A DNA stretch of 64,000 bases from Gracilariopsis chorda (GCA_003194525.1 NBIV01000056.1:248001-312000); one strand, 5' to 3'. Shown: positions 34,440-46,272, counted from the first letter of the stretch. The notes: generated by a model from the sequence alone, not told the origin. Translations and numbers: made by a program.

Positions 34440-35411
34440 ATCCGTGTGTCCTTCGCGTATTATGGAAGCGAAGCGAACAATAGTGGCATGCCTGGCGTGT
34501 TCAAAGCAAGCTTTCTTCATTTCACACCCCACAAACGTCCGATGCTTGGGCAGTTCCATGCACGCCATCGCTGTCGAGAACGTTCCGGCAAACATGTCGA
34601 CCACGAGGTCTCCTGGCTGACCGAAACTGCAAATCAGCTCTCTCAACAGTGTCCTACACTTCTGTTCCGGTCCCACCCTCTTCCTCGTATACTTCCCATC
34701 CGTGTTTTTTCACAGACCACATGAGCTTCTCACTATTTGACATCGGCGGCGCCTGATCCATGATTGCATGATACGCAGGGTATCGTGAAGCAACATAGTT
34801 GAAGTTCTCATAGTTGACCATCCGGTGCTGTTGTGCATAAGGAGCTCCAGAACGAACAGCATGTACAGCGTATTCTGTTGTCTGGTGCAACCGGCAACTT
34901 CTTCTCCCAACGTTACCCGTCGTATTACCTAAAGACCATACGAAATGGAGGTGCTGTTCGTCGACGACAAAGGAGTAACGCATCGTATCACAGTCATCCA
35001 TGTAGGTAACTTTCCATAGCACATCCTGCCACAACGGTACCTGATCCCATGAGCAGAACTGTATATATTTCCACCAGGACGTATAAGCTTTGACGACCTC
35101 CTTGCTGACCTGCTCATGCACTTCTCTGTCCGAATATCGTGTTCGCTGTTCTCCAAACGACGCTCAGAACGAGTCCCATATGGCGGATCGGAAAGCAGAA
35201 ACTGTACCCTTCCTTCAATAGATACCTCGCTTTCGCCAGACTTGTTGTCGTCAACCTCGATGAGATTTTCGAACTTGCAGTTGTGGAGACGGAAGTTTCG
35301 GGACATTTCCTTCTCAAAATACTTGTAAGCTATCACATCGTCCAAAGTGGTAGGGTACGGTGGTGCATGAATCCCCGTGCCTTCGACCTCATACGATAAG
35401 TTCTGCGACAA
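34440..35411 (-). pseudogene. N6-adenine/N4-cytosine-type DNA methyltransferase, beta class
   Basis: The ORF 35411-34929 carries GRVQFLLSDPPYGTR, with the catalytic DPPY at 35189-35178. A frameshift near 35110 leads into ORF 35121-34654 (WWKYIQFCSWDQVPLWQDVL, NYENFNYVASRYPAYHAI), which fits the target-recognition region. The ORF starting at 34676 then gives RTLLRELICSFGQPGDLVVD and MFAGTFSTAMA, the AdoMet-binding motif I. Catalytic motif before motif I is the order of beta-class amino-methyltransferases (N6_N4_Mtase family). DPPY is intact, while motif I is altered (FAGTFS for FAGSGT). Two frameshifts make this copy doubtful as an active enzyme. Confidence 0.75.
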
Positions 35412-35471
35412 AGCTGTTGTCTGCAGTCCTTCAGTGGCCTTTGGTGCAGTACCACGTTCCGCAGTACCACT

Positions 35472-36053
35472 TTACGCATCCTTTACCATCTCTATCTCTT
35501 CCAGTTCTTCCAACTCACCCTGATCACCACCTTCCACACGCTCAGCACGTTCGTTCCCACCACCAGCCGTACCAGCTTCTACCGGCTCCATAATGATGTC
35601 AACGTCTTCTGTGCGCTCTGATTTCACAGCTTGATGTACTTTGACCTTGCTTCCATGCCATACAATGAGCTTCAGAGGCTTTATGGCTTCTTGAACCGTA
35701 GTGACAAGAGATTCACTAAAGTTCTCAAACCACAGAGGGAAAAGTCTCGTTCTCGTGATGATGAACCTTTTGAGGGCATCCCATTTGCTGGGAGCAGAGA
35801 TGTCAAACAGTTTCTCTTGTACCACCAAATTAGAAAGGTCACCAAGGTATTCTTTGGCACAAATGCGAAGGGCTGTATCCACTGGGTCCGGCAGATTCCG
35901 TGCCCATTTGTTAACGTTTTCTTCTACGGTGGTGACGTTCTTCTCCTCCACAAACTGTTTGGAACAATCTTTGTGTTGGAAGCCCATGGAGCGTTGTGCG
36001 ATATTGGTGAAGACTACACTGATATTGTCGAGTCGAATGTAAGGCAAGATCAT
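35472..36053 (-). pseudogene. unknown segment upstream of the methyltransferase
   Basis: A 193-codon frame reads through VEENVNKWARNLPDPVDTAL, KWDALKRFIITRTRLFPLWF and VQEAIKPLKLIVWHGSKVKV. It ends in an acidic tail (GELEELEEIEMVKDA). No family is recognised. It sits between another unknown segment (36096-36679) and the methyltransferase on the same strand with only short gaps, so all may be one long broken polypeptide. Confidence 0.5.
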
Positions 36054-36095
36054 AACCTCAACGTTGGGAAACCCGAGGAATTGGGCGAAACAATC

Positions 36096-36679
36096 CTAAG
36101 ACCTGGTCACCAGCTGCACACCATACCCGACTCTCTGACTCTGGGTCTTGTCCGACAAACTCACCTTCGAGAACTTCTTAGCTGCCATGCCCCTTTTCCT
36201 CTTCATACCACTTCCTCTCCTATCCACGGCAATCTGTTGCACCATAGACAACCCAATGAACATTGCAAAGTCGGTGCAAGGATCCGTGTGGAAAGCCGAA
36301 GATTTCTTGGTTGCTCCCAGAACATGGGACTTGCAAGAGACAGATAGCAACACGTTACGGTGAATTCTTTTAAGCCCTTCCCTTTTACAATAAACCTTCC
36401 AAAAGTCCCTTACACGCCTGTCTTCTTCACAGTCCTTTACGTCCACCACTCTTGCCATAAGATAGAGTTGACGTGGAGGGCCTCTGAATGCCATGTTACG
36501 GAGCTCGGAGTCCGAAGACGAGATGTAATCCGGTCCGATGAGAGTGAGAAACACTTTCTTGGCAGAGTCATGAACGTTGCGACTTTGTACCGCGAACTCC
36601 ACAAGGTCGGTGTGCTTCAAACTTTTAGGCTCATCCACATTTTGCCTCGTCGCTGCGTAGTCATCACGAACTGCAAGAT
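36096..36679 (-). pseudogene. unknown N-terminal segment of the methyltransferase/SET gene set
   Basis: The frame opens after a TAG at about 36690 with LIDAYLAVRDDYAATRQNVD and has no ATG near its start, so its true beginning may lie in another frame or exon. It continues through DSAKKVFLTLIGPDYISSSD and CTDFAMFIGLSMVQQIAV, with basic patches (MKRKRG). No domain is recognised. It is the gene part nearest the palindrome array, about 85 bp away, and is read away from it. Confidence 0.45.
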
Positions 36680-36762
36680 AAGCATCAATAAGCTATTCTC
36701 CGGTTCCGTGCGTCTTGAATGAACCCGTTTCTTTCGGATTATGTTTCTCTTCGTTTTGGGTC

Positions 36763-37025
36763 GAGGACCGTGGTCCGTGGTGTCATGGTGCTCCATCGCG
36801 ATTACAATGGAGCACCAGGCATGATGTTTAATTTGAATTTCGCGTCCTGGCACTCCATCGTAATCGCGATGGAGCGCCCGGCATGAATTTTAATTAAATT
36901 TTCGCGTCCTGGCGCTCCATCGTAATCGCGATGGAGCGCCAGGCATGAATTTTAATTGAAATGTTGGGTCCTGGTGCTCCATCGTAATCGCGATGGAGCA
37001 CAACCACACCCTGGACCACGGACCT
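36763..37025. repeat. array of four palindromes, 62-bp period, between divergent genes
   Basis: Four palindromes with stems around CTCCAT/ATGGAG start their CTCCAT core at 36791, 36853, 36915 and 36977, an exact 62-bp period. The third is perfect: arms CCTGGCGCTCCAT and ATGGAGCGCCAGG around loop CGTAATCGCG. The first has the loop inverted (CGCGATTACA), and the others share CGTAATCGCG. Spacers are AT-rich (GCATGAATTTTAATTAAATT). An outer inverted repeat (GAGGxCCGTGGTCC at 36763 and its complement ending at 37025) encloses the array. It lies between the divergent methyltransferase/SET and ParB-like genes and probably acts as a shared operator, promoter or protein-binding centre. Confidence 0.85.
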
Positions 37026-37317
37026 CTACCAAAAAATTAACAAACTCTTTTGCAATGCAAGTAATTGGGAGGGGAATTGCAGGGATGCTACGTTGACGAC
37101 AATGGATGTCATGAAAACGATATATAGTGCTTACTTCCATCTCTTCGGAACCAAGCATACGTGATCACGGGAGTATTTGACGTCAGCGGGTGCCAAGAAA
37201 ACGCAAGCGCGACCTTTGAAGTACTTAGCCATAGATTCCACTGGGAATAAGGTAAACACGCCATCACGGAAATGGACTCCGAGGAAGCCTGTTTCGGCAA
37301 AGAGACGTGTTATAGAC

Positions 37318-39948
37318 ATGTCGACCACGCGAGGCAAAGCGAAGAGCCGGGGCGCCACCCAAACTGCCAGCCACCCTGAGCCATCAATTGGGGGCAATAC
37401 CGGTCAGGTGCTTAAGGGCAATGCGGAGGTCAATCTGTTCGTACGAGTTGGGAGTAGTGATGCAAAGGTGAAGGTGGGGGAGGCGAAATTGCGCGGTGTG
37501 CGTTGCTGCGGGGCCGGGTACAAGACTCTGTCGTTCACTACGCAACCATCCCCTGTCCTCTACGCAGAGATCTAGGGAGGACGTGGTGGTTATCTTTAAG
37601 ACAAACATTTCGTCACACCAAGATGAGAAGTACCCTTATGTTTTTGGAGGTCCCGAGGAACCGCCTGCAACTATGAAGGAGATGGTTTCAGCGGGTTTAT
37701 ATGCATGGGACACTGCGATGATGAGTGTCACAAATGAAGGCGGAGAGGGGAATGAGTCGGTTCCACCGCAGTCAGGAGCAAATGGGAAGACTGTCCACAG
37801 AATTACAGCTTCCAGGACCACTGTGAGACAAGTCAAGTGCCTTCCCGCTGTTGTGGTACACCATCAAGCGTTTTGGTGACCAAAGCGCCGGTGAGGAGCC
37901 TTGAGAGCGGTGGAGAGGCTCCGGTGAAAACCCGTCAGAGTGGTGGAGGAACATCAGGTGCTCTCGTGGGCGGCTCTGGAAACCAAGGAGGCCCTGAAGT
38001 CGGAGCAAGCTCCAATGATGACGTCATAGAGGTGCCTGTACTCTACAGGAACAATCTTGATCCGGAGGAGAGGGTTTTATATGATGACAGTGATGCTGTT
38101 CCTTCGGAAGAGGTGGATAACAGTTTGGGTGTCTTAGACATCAATCGAGATGATTATGACCAGCAAAATTGCGTAATCGATATCCACAACATTCAATTTC
38201 TGAAGAACATGGTGCGTTCGAAGAATGACAAACATCTTCAAGATACTTCGAACAAACTGAGGAAATTCGGAAGGCTCCCTTCTCTTGGGTTGATTGCGGT
38301 GGCTCTGTTGGAGGGTGTGCCGGTTCGTGACGCTATTGATGCGAGTGGGCGTTTGATTGTTCCTGTGGTTTTAGTGGATGGCTTCCATCGAGTGAGTGTT
38401 CTACTGGACCTCGAGCAGGATGGTGCGAAATGGGCACGGATTACTGCTGGTTTGAACGTCACGCTTTGGGAACGGAACCACGGCCGGAGAATGACATTAA
38501 ATGAGGTGTTGTGGCTGGGGAAGACGTTGAATGATTTGAGCTCCAATGTTCTGGTGATGTCCTTCGCAGATAAGATTCACACTGCTGTTTCGTTTATTCG
38601 TAATGGCGTAGAGCAGGATGGGTATGATCTGTCAAAGCTTAAACCAAGCCAAATCACGGGGTTGTTGTGGAGCAGTGAGACGAACGGGAAAGAAGGGAAG
38701 ATACGTCATTTCAATCGCCATTCTGCTCTTACTCTGAAGTTTGCGTGTAGTCCCGGTCTGTTAGAGTTATTCGATGTGGTGTGGCAGGAAATGCCTCAAA
38801 TTGGAATAACTCATGTGTCTAGTGATATTCTGCTTGGAATGTCAGGGGATACGTTTTGTTTTACTATCCAATGTCTACAGGCGCATGTTCGAATGAGGTC
38901 GGCGGCCACTGTGAAGATGGGACCGTTTGAGGGTTTCCGAAAGTACTTCTTCGACTGTGCTTCTAGAACGTATGACACTTGCAGTGAGCTGGGGAGTTCC
39001 ATGAAGAAGAAAAAGAATGTACAGGAAGTGATGAATACCACAGTTGCCATCGGCAATTCTGACCAGACTATGTCAAATTATATCACATCTCGTCTGGGGA
39101 AGTGGTATACGAAAGGGAAACGCAGTTCACTGGAGTCCAGAGTGAGTAATAAGGTGAAAGAGGCTCGTAGGACGTTTTCCAGCGCTTTGCCGGGCATGCA
39201 GAGACAGGATGCTACTGCTGCTGCTCCCTCTGTGGCCGATGTGGACGTGATCGAGTTGCTTGGTCTGAATGAGGAAGCTGCTCAGGAGCCTCTGAAAGCT
39301 GACCAGGATCCTCGAAGAAGTAAGAGAATCTCAAAGAAGCGTAAAGTGGAGGTCCTGGACGAAGATGAAGATGAAGAGTCAGTTGATTTTGAGCCACCGG
39401 TGAAGAGGCAGAGACCATCGAATCGTAAGCCGATTGCACCTGATGTGAAGCGGCTTGGCTTTGGTATCTCTCAGGAGGTGATGGGGGTGCTGCGTAGTAT
39501 GGAAAGGGGAGATTTGAAAAGGTGGTTGACAGCAAAGGAGATCATTGTGCTCGAGTCCAGCGAGGATGAAGCTCAAGAGAACTTCGTGGATGATGAGGAA
39601 GACGAGGCAGAGGAGCACCAAACCGCAGGCAGCTTTGACGATAAGAATCCTGACAAGCTTCCAGCTGGCTTAAGTACGCCAGGAGAACTGGCTATGGGAG
39701 TGGACATGTCTTGCGTGGACCTGGTATACTCTTTGCTTAGTGAGTGGCGTGCAACCGGAAATGCAGTGAAGCATTCCCATCCATGGATGCAGAGGATAAA
39801 TCTGAGAAAGCACCATCGGAAGGACTGCCTATCACCTGATGACTTCCAAATGGTTCATCATACTGTGTACTGGCGTGCGTCACGCAACATGCACAAAGAG
39901 ATAGGTACTACGACACGTGCAGTGCTGGGCGTGAAGATGGGGTCGTGA
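37318..39948 (+). pseudogene. ParB/sulfiredoxin-like nuclear protein
   Basis: The chain starts at ATG 37318 (MSTTRGKAKSRG), shifts frame near 37575 (DVVVIFKTNISS, EKYPYVFGGPEE) and back near 37860 into a 703-codon open frame ending at 39948. That frame holds a core of about 200 residues with GRLIVPVVLVDGFHRVSVL. The DGFHR block is the ParB/Srx-fold signature, here at residues 181-185. Later come a nuclear localisation signal (SKRISKKRKVEV), acidic tracts (DEDEDEES, DDEEDEAEE) and a conserved-looking C-terminal domain (PWMQRINLRKHHRKDC). ParB-fold proteins bind specific palindromic sites or act as nucleases. A frameshift before 39946 would add a charged tail to about 40042. The two breaks could also be explained by an intron. 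Confidence 0.65.
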
Positions 39949-40241
39949 AAAGGAGGTTGGAGGAGACGGACGAAGAAAGATTGGAGGTTAAGAGTCGGTT
40001 GAAGAGGAGGCATGGAAAGAGGGAAGCGGGAGAAGAAGGGTAGTGATGTTTAGGAGTGTCGTTGAGGCTGTTAGTACGACGGAATGGGTGGTATTGGAAT
40101 CTGATGCGCGGTGCGTCGGGTGTGTGAGAACGGAGAGAGCTGCCCAGATGAGTTCCTGAGGATGAGTTGGAAGTCAGACTAGGGCAGTATTAAGTTTGAA
40201 ATTCAAAAGATGGAAATAAAAATGTTATTTTTGGTTGGGTG

Positions 40242-40284
40242 CTCGAAATGGCACTGGCCGCTGCGCAGCCAGCGCCATTTCGAG
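40242..40284. repeat. 17-bp hairpin downstream of the ParB-like gene
   Basis: Left arm CTCGAAATGGCACTGGC (40242-40258) and right arm GCCAGCGCCATTTCGAG (40268-40284) pair with one mismatch around a 9-nt loop. It is about 300 bp after the ParB-like stop. It could be an element end or an RNA 3'-end structure. Confidence 0.7.
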
Positions 40285-43200
40285 ATCTGTATCTAGCCTT
40301 TAGCGGAGAATGAACTTGCTCCAAACTTGAAACTAGCGATGCGCAATGCAGGTGAGGCAAGGCTCTGTAAGATATGGAAGTGTGAATTCCAAAAATATTT
40401 TTTTTACTTGGCAAGCGCCAGAAACTACCATAATCTATCATTTTCGTAGTATTTTTGAGCTTTTGCCTAAGAAACTTGCAATCTAGCACCTCTATCTAGC
40501 ATTCCGAGAACACCGACGTTGTGATGACGCCCACAATTACGTTTCGGTTTCCCTGGGAACCCTACCAAAAAACCTATTTGGCTCTACTCATAGCTTACCA
40601 TAGCAATCCCGTGCACACGCCAAGAAATTGTGGGGAACGGTTCAGTCACGGTGTCAATTTGGTAGTTTAATACTCTCTACGCATGTTCTGTGGAGAAAGA
40701 CCTGTGCATTTTCTGCTTGCTACAGTATCATTTTATTTGTATACCTGCGTTGGAATGGGTTCAAATCTACATCATTCGACTAGTCCATAATAGTTTTACA
40801 AACGAGGATCTTTTGTGCCTTACCGACGTTTCCAAGCATATGTTTTAAGTTCAGCAACGTCTATCACCCCACTAGATCTTTACTGTTTCCTACCTTGCGA
40901 GGAACTATACGTAAGAAAGCGCTCCAAACCATTGGCTTCATGACCTGGCACTCGATGCTCTTTACGGCCGAGTGAGCTATACATGCAACCCTTCAATCGG
41001 TCTCTCTGACCATTTTATGGCTTGTATGGGCATTCCGCAGCTTCAACAACTCGTATTACACTGATATTCTGCTGTGCATTATCCTACAAAAACATAACTT
41101 TGAAACTAATACCAGTGGAAATACACTATACTATTTCGATATGATATAGATAAAGATGTAGCAGAATGTATATACTTCCAATTTACCTCAGATGAAGTAT
41201 TGATATATTGTTCATTCCGGAAGCATGTATGCGTGCCTATCGCGCAAGAACCCGATACATATGTCTCATGTTTTTGATATCGTTTGAAACATTTTCAGAT
41301 ATAGGAAATTTTGAAATATATTGAACGAATATCAAAATCTCATGAAAACTGTACCAGTGCGTACCAGCATTATACCACGTTTATATCTTGAGCGTATCAA
41401 ACATATCATCGGCAATACTATTTACATTTCAATCAATGGTCACTTAGGTATCAGCCACGCATCATAACTATGCATTCCCACCATATCTGTTCTATATCAA
41501 AACGATATCTTGACTTTCTACTTGGTATTGGTCAAAACGTCTTCAAATGAGCACAGTTATTGATGTATGTTTGGGCCAGTTGAATTCGAAACATTGTGCA
41601 TTTTCTGAGTGCGGTGAGCAGCGTACGCGTAATCTAGAAGTTCATCAACGTCTACCACATCACCAGTGGCAGGCTGCTCTGTTTTCTGAACTGTCCTGTC
41701 AGCAAGCTTCAGTTCCAAACCACTTTTTCACGTGATGTTAAACGCTTCTTACGGCCATGGCCCTCTGCTCCACTCTTTAATCGCTTGAGATGCGCAGTGT
41801 ACTATTCGTACGCATATTTGCCCAGATCTTACACGTCTGTTTCCGTGTTTCTGATACGCTTTACTCTTCCTTGTGCCCAAAATTCTCGTTGAAGCCAGAA
41901 CGTTGCCCAAATGTGGCGACAATGTGCGCTATCCTGGTATTTAGAACAACAATGATGTCCAAATCTATAAAAATGTAGATTACTTACAGTAAGACGGAAA
42001 GACCCCAAGATGTTGCTTTTATAATGATATGAATCTTTAAAAAATCCAAATTACCCACATCTCAACCATAATCTAGGCATTCCCTGTTTCATATGACGCA
42101 AATAAGTTCTCTTGAATACCGTTTTTATCGGGTATGCTTCGGAGGCGCACTGTGTTCGGTAACCATTTTCGTTGCACTATGGAGGCCATTCTCGTGGCTC
42201 ATAGTGTTAATGCCTCACATTTTGTGTTGCTTGTATCATAAAGAATGAATCGAGACGATACGATTCTGTGCTAATCAAGATTGACATGATTCTTGGCACC
42301 GGCAAACTTCATTCCAGCCCCCACATTTTCCATAACTGAAATCAACGTTTTCATACTACGTTCTGTACTACGTTTGTCAGTAGCAACACTGAACTCTGAG
42401 TGAACAAGTAAATATCAGCCTTCTTGTTGTATGTGAATGCTGCTCATGATAAGAGGCATCCTTTTCCCAGAACACAATGAGTCAAAAATTCTCTATAGTT
42501 TTACTTCAATTGTTTCAAAATGTTTGCAGGCACCTCTGCGGGTTTTTGGGACCCCATAATTCAATTATTATGCTCTAGAATACGTAATAGCTCGTATTTA
42601 CACTACAAAAGACACCCCGTTAAGATTTAGGGGTTCCGAGAAAACTCCTGGTAATAATAGGAGTGCATTTGGACGGTGCACAGCTGTTCTGGATGAAGTT
42701 CGGAAGCTAACTGGAGGCCATCCCGAGTTCTCAGCATCTCTCCTTCGGCCCTCGATGCTCGGTTTCCAAATTGATGGTGCAAGGAGCGCAAGCGGTACGC
42801 GGAGAGAGTGCTGTCTACAAAGTTTGCATTTAATTTGCACCAGGACTGCAACATTTTGTAATTTTCCACACTTTATTTGCAATCCGCACGACATCCGGAA
42901 AATAAGAAAAGTCCATTGATTGCGCGAGAGGTGGTCTATTTCGAGGATACAAGGCGTTCTGCGTGAACCCCAATGGCCTATCAGACCCTTCAATATTGCA
43001 CTCTGACTGCACTCCTCAAATTCCAAGCATTTGCTTTAGGGGTGCTGTATGGAGCCACGAAAACAGTCTTGACAGAGAGATATTGTGGATAAAAATCTAG
43101 AATTGAGTGTAGCAACGTGCAATTAGTTTAAAAACGACTGAGCTCCAGACGGGGATAAATATTGGCTACCGATGTACGGGCATTTGATTTTGCTATGGTG

Positions 43201-43857
43201 ACAATGGCAGTTGGAAGCGGGTAGTGATCAAGACCGTGGACAATATTGCTCTAAGATATCAGTGATTTTAGTGGCCATGTGAATTCCAAGATGTTTCTTA
43301 GTTTCTGGAGACATGAGAGCATCTCCTTTAGAAAACAATTTCAATCAACACAGGCCAGAATGCGTAAAATCTTCTTCGCGTGCTTCAAAACCTCGTTACA
43401 AAGTCCAAAATTGACTCTCAACTGGTACCATTGATTTTACATACACCGCAACCGGCCACACGGGCAACTGGTTGATCCAACCACCATGGTGGCATGAACT
43501 TCTTTGGCTTCTTTTTCAAGGAAGAGAACAGCGGTGAACCCAGGAAAGTATTCTGGACGCAAATGTTGTCGCAGTTCTTGATGTTCTTTAAAGATGAATA
43601 AAACCCTGACGATGTGCCTCTCGAAAACCTCCTAAACTTATAGGAATCATGCAAGCATTCATCACTTTTATATGTTGAAACCTCCCCTCCAGCATTTAAA
43701 ATATTTGAAAAAATTCCTTTATTTTGCGAAAGTCTCTAGTAGTCTTCGAGAAGCGTCAACCGAGAAAGCATCAGAGCAAACCAACGCCACCGCTACCTTT
43801 CAGCGTTAAATAGGTATCTTATTGACCCACTTCAAGTGGCGGAGTTGCTAGGTCTTT
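40285..43857. other. 3.5 kb without a recognisable gene
   Basis: AT-rich sequence with only short ORFs. A 142-codon minus-strand ORF at 42598-43026 is the longest, without recognisable domains. No tRNA, LTR pair or transposase remains could be identified. The chromovirus similarity begins abruptly at about 43858. Confidence 0.5.
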
Positions 43858-44650
43858 TTGGGTGGTATTATCATCTTCTCCAATAATTTGGACGAACATC
43901 TCACCCATGTCAGGGAGGTTTTCTCAGTAGTCTGTGATGCGGGAATTGCTCTCAAGCTGAGGAAGTGCGACTGCCTCACTGAGAAGGTGAAGAATCTGGG
44001 ACATACTATCCATCCGGGATGGTGGATGATCGAGAAAGCTCGAGTCAAATGCCTTGTTGAGGCCTCAACCAGGAGTTCTTCGTGGGGCTGGTCAAGGTTT
44101 ACCTACGGTCTACCCAGAACATTTTGGGCATCGCACCAACTTTAAACGCGTTTCTACCTGAAGAACATGCCTCAAAATTGGGACAGTTGACCCTCAGGCA
44201 ATCGGAAGCGTTTAAATTTATAAAGGAGGCTGTCACGTCAGCATCCATCTTATCCTTACCCAAAGTGGGACCTACGTACTCTAGGAACACGGAAGTGTGC
44301 CACAACCAAGTTGGTTGTGCTCTTATCCAAGTGCCTCCGACGAGGACCGAAAACCAGTTGGATATTGGTAGGGCTCGCTCAATATCCACGAGCGAAATTA
44401 CTATGTCTCGGAGAAAGAGTGAATCGCCGTCGTTTGGGCACTTTGCACTCTACGCGCCTATCTTATGGGAGTGCATTTCACCGTATAGACGGATGGCTCT
44501 TCGTTGAGGTGGCTAATGAGTATCACCGATCCGTCAGGCCGCCTTATGCGCTGGAGACACGCCTTGCTGAATAATGCTTCCAAGTCATATATTAAAATGA
44601 TGCTCTCAAAACCCACACCAACGCTTTGTCGCGTTTACACAAAAAAGCAG
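43858..44650 (+). pseudogene. chromovirus RT C-terminus and RNase H
   Basis: 43858-44145 reads GGIIIFSNNLDEHLTHVREV and LKLRKCDCLTEKVKNLGHTI, the end of gypsy RT. The YxDD box itself lies before the break. 44082-44507 carries the linker and RNase H start (CALIQVPPTRTENQ). In another frame SEKE-stop-IAVVWALCTLRAYLMGVHFTVY follows near 44410-44490, and GRLMRWRHALLNN at about 44540-44580 closes the domain. At least three frameshifts are needed. Confidence 0.75.
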
Positions 44651-44942
44651 AAGCGCGCTGAAAGAAGTATGACGACATTCCATTCATTATGGCAGAATAA
44701 TCGCATGATCCGTAGTGGATGTTCGAAGAATGGCCAGAAAACTGGGATGAAGATGTTGAATTTGACAATTTACTCACATCCCGTGAGACCCTTGAGAGTC
44801 CCTGACCAGAACGTTTTGTACCTGTTTCACTGGAGGAATTGCTCCGAGAACAATTCGGAGACCAATTCTGTAAGAGGATTCGTGCCCGTCTAAACGGCAG
44901 TGAGGACCTGCCATTCTAGATAGACAATAAGGGGTACATCGT

Positions 44943-46272
44943 TTGGTTGTTCGAAGCTCGCCCACAGATTGTGGTACCTCATTCCTGCAGTGGCGGGTGT
45001 TACATCTTTTGCACTATGCGAAGCTCGGTGGCCACGTAGGTGGAAGGATGCTCTGCCTAACCCTACGAAGGTCTTTTTACTGGCCCGCCATGGCAGTCGA
45101 TTGCTACACAACTCTGCGGTTTCATACCGAATGCGCGAAGAACCGGATGAAGCTCTGCAGGAACGCGAAAGGAAATGAAGTTATTCCCTGCTAGGGCGCC
45201 ACTAGAGTTTATCTAAATCGATATTCTCGGACCTCTCCTCACTACAAAGAGAGGGAACAAGTTCTTACTTGTGATCACCGATCGCTATTCAAAGCTTGCT
45301 CGGACTGACCCTCTTCGAAGGAAAACCGCTTTCACTGTGGCCCAGGCTCTGTTAACGCACTGGATCTTTGTCTACGGTCCTCCTGTGGAGGTGCTCTCCG
45401 ATAATGGAAGGCAGTTGGCGTCCAAGTTCTTCCAGGACGATTGTCGCATCCTGGAAATGAAGAGCTTGTTCACTAATACCTACCATCTCCAATGTAATGG
45501 GCAAGTCGAACGGATCAACGAAACTTTGTTGGCCTGTCTCCGTTCCTACGTTGCTGATCACCCTAAGACTTGGGACTTTTATACAGAAGCTTTAACATTT
45601 GCATACAATACGCAAGTTCACCGGACTACCGGAGTGTCACAGTTCGAATTGGTTCTATCTCGTTCACCCCAGCCTGTGGCCTTATAATCCCAAGCCACCT
45701 TGGACAATTTCCCATCTGTGGGTCGCTATCGCCAGGAATGGAAGCAATAGCTTACTAAAATGGTCCCTACAGCGCGGAAGTCTATGGAACGCGCACAAGC
45801 CGCGTAGAAGCGGGATTTCGACGCTTGTTTACGAGATAATGCTCCCCCCGTACGGGCCAATACCTACGTCTTTATACGTAAGGAATATTATAACACGGAA
45901 CGGGAGAAGCGTCACAAGCTTTCGCCTGTGGCGGATGGACCATTTAAAGTGGTATCCGTTAAGTCCGACACTGTCAAAGTGGAGATGGGCAAGGCACACG
46001 AGCAGATTTCCCGCAATCGTCTTGTACCTGCCCCTCCTCCTTCATTTGAGGTGGTCCTGGAAACAGGGTATCCCGTCTGTACGGACTCAGCAATGCCGGA
46101 AATCTCCCGACTAAATAGACCGACTACTCAACCAAACCTTGCTCGCTGCATCTTGGGTTTACTGACTCTGCCGGAAACCCCGGCTCGGCCGGATCGTTTA
46201 GGTCCAAACGGAATCTTTTCTACTCCTAACACTACCGCCCCTTCGGCGCGCATTTACACCCGCCATTCGTGA
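44943..46272 (+). pseudogene. chromovirus integrase
   Basis: 44943-45194 holds the HHCC zinc-binding end in two frames (YAKLGGHVGGRM, FYWPAMAVD, CAKNRMKLC). The core begins near 45215 with IDILGPL (first Asp), then the 138-codon frame 45271-45687 with VLSDNGRQLASKFF (second Asp) and CNGQVERINETLLACLRSYV (Glu). All three catalytic residues are present. The C-terminal domain resumes at about 45820 (VRANTYVFIRKEYYNTEREK) and runs through DGPFKVVSVKSDTVKVEM to about 46060, then to a Pro-rich linker. Two frameshifts remain. Confidence 0.85.

Noticed and set aside
36763-37025. CRISPR-like regular repeat spacing
   Set aside because: The spacers are similar to one another and AT-rich rather than unique, only four units occur, and the setting is eukaryotic with no cas genes.
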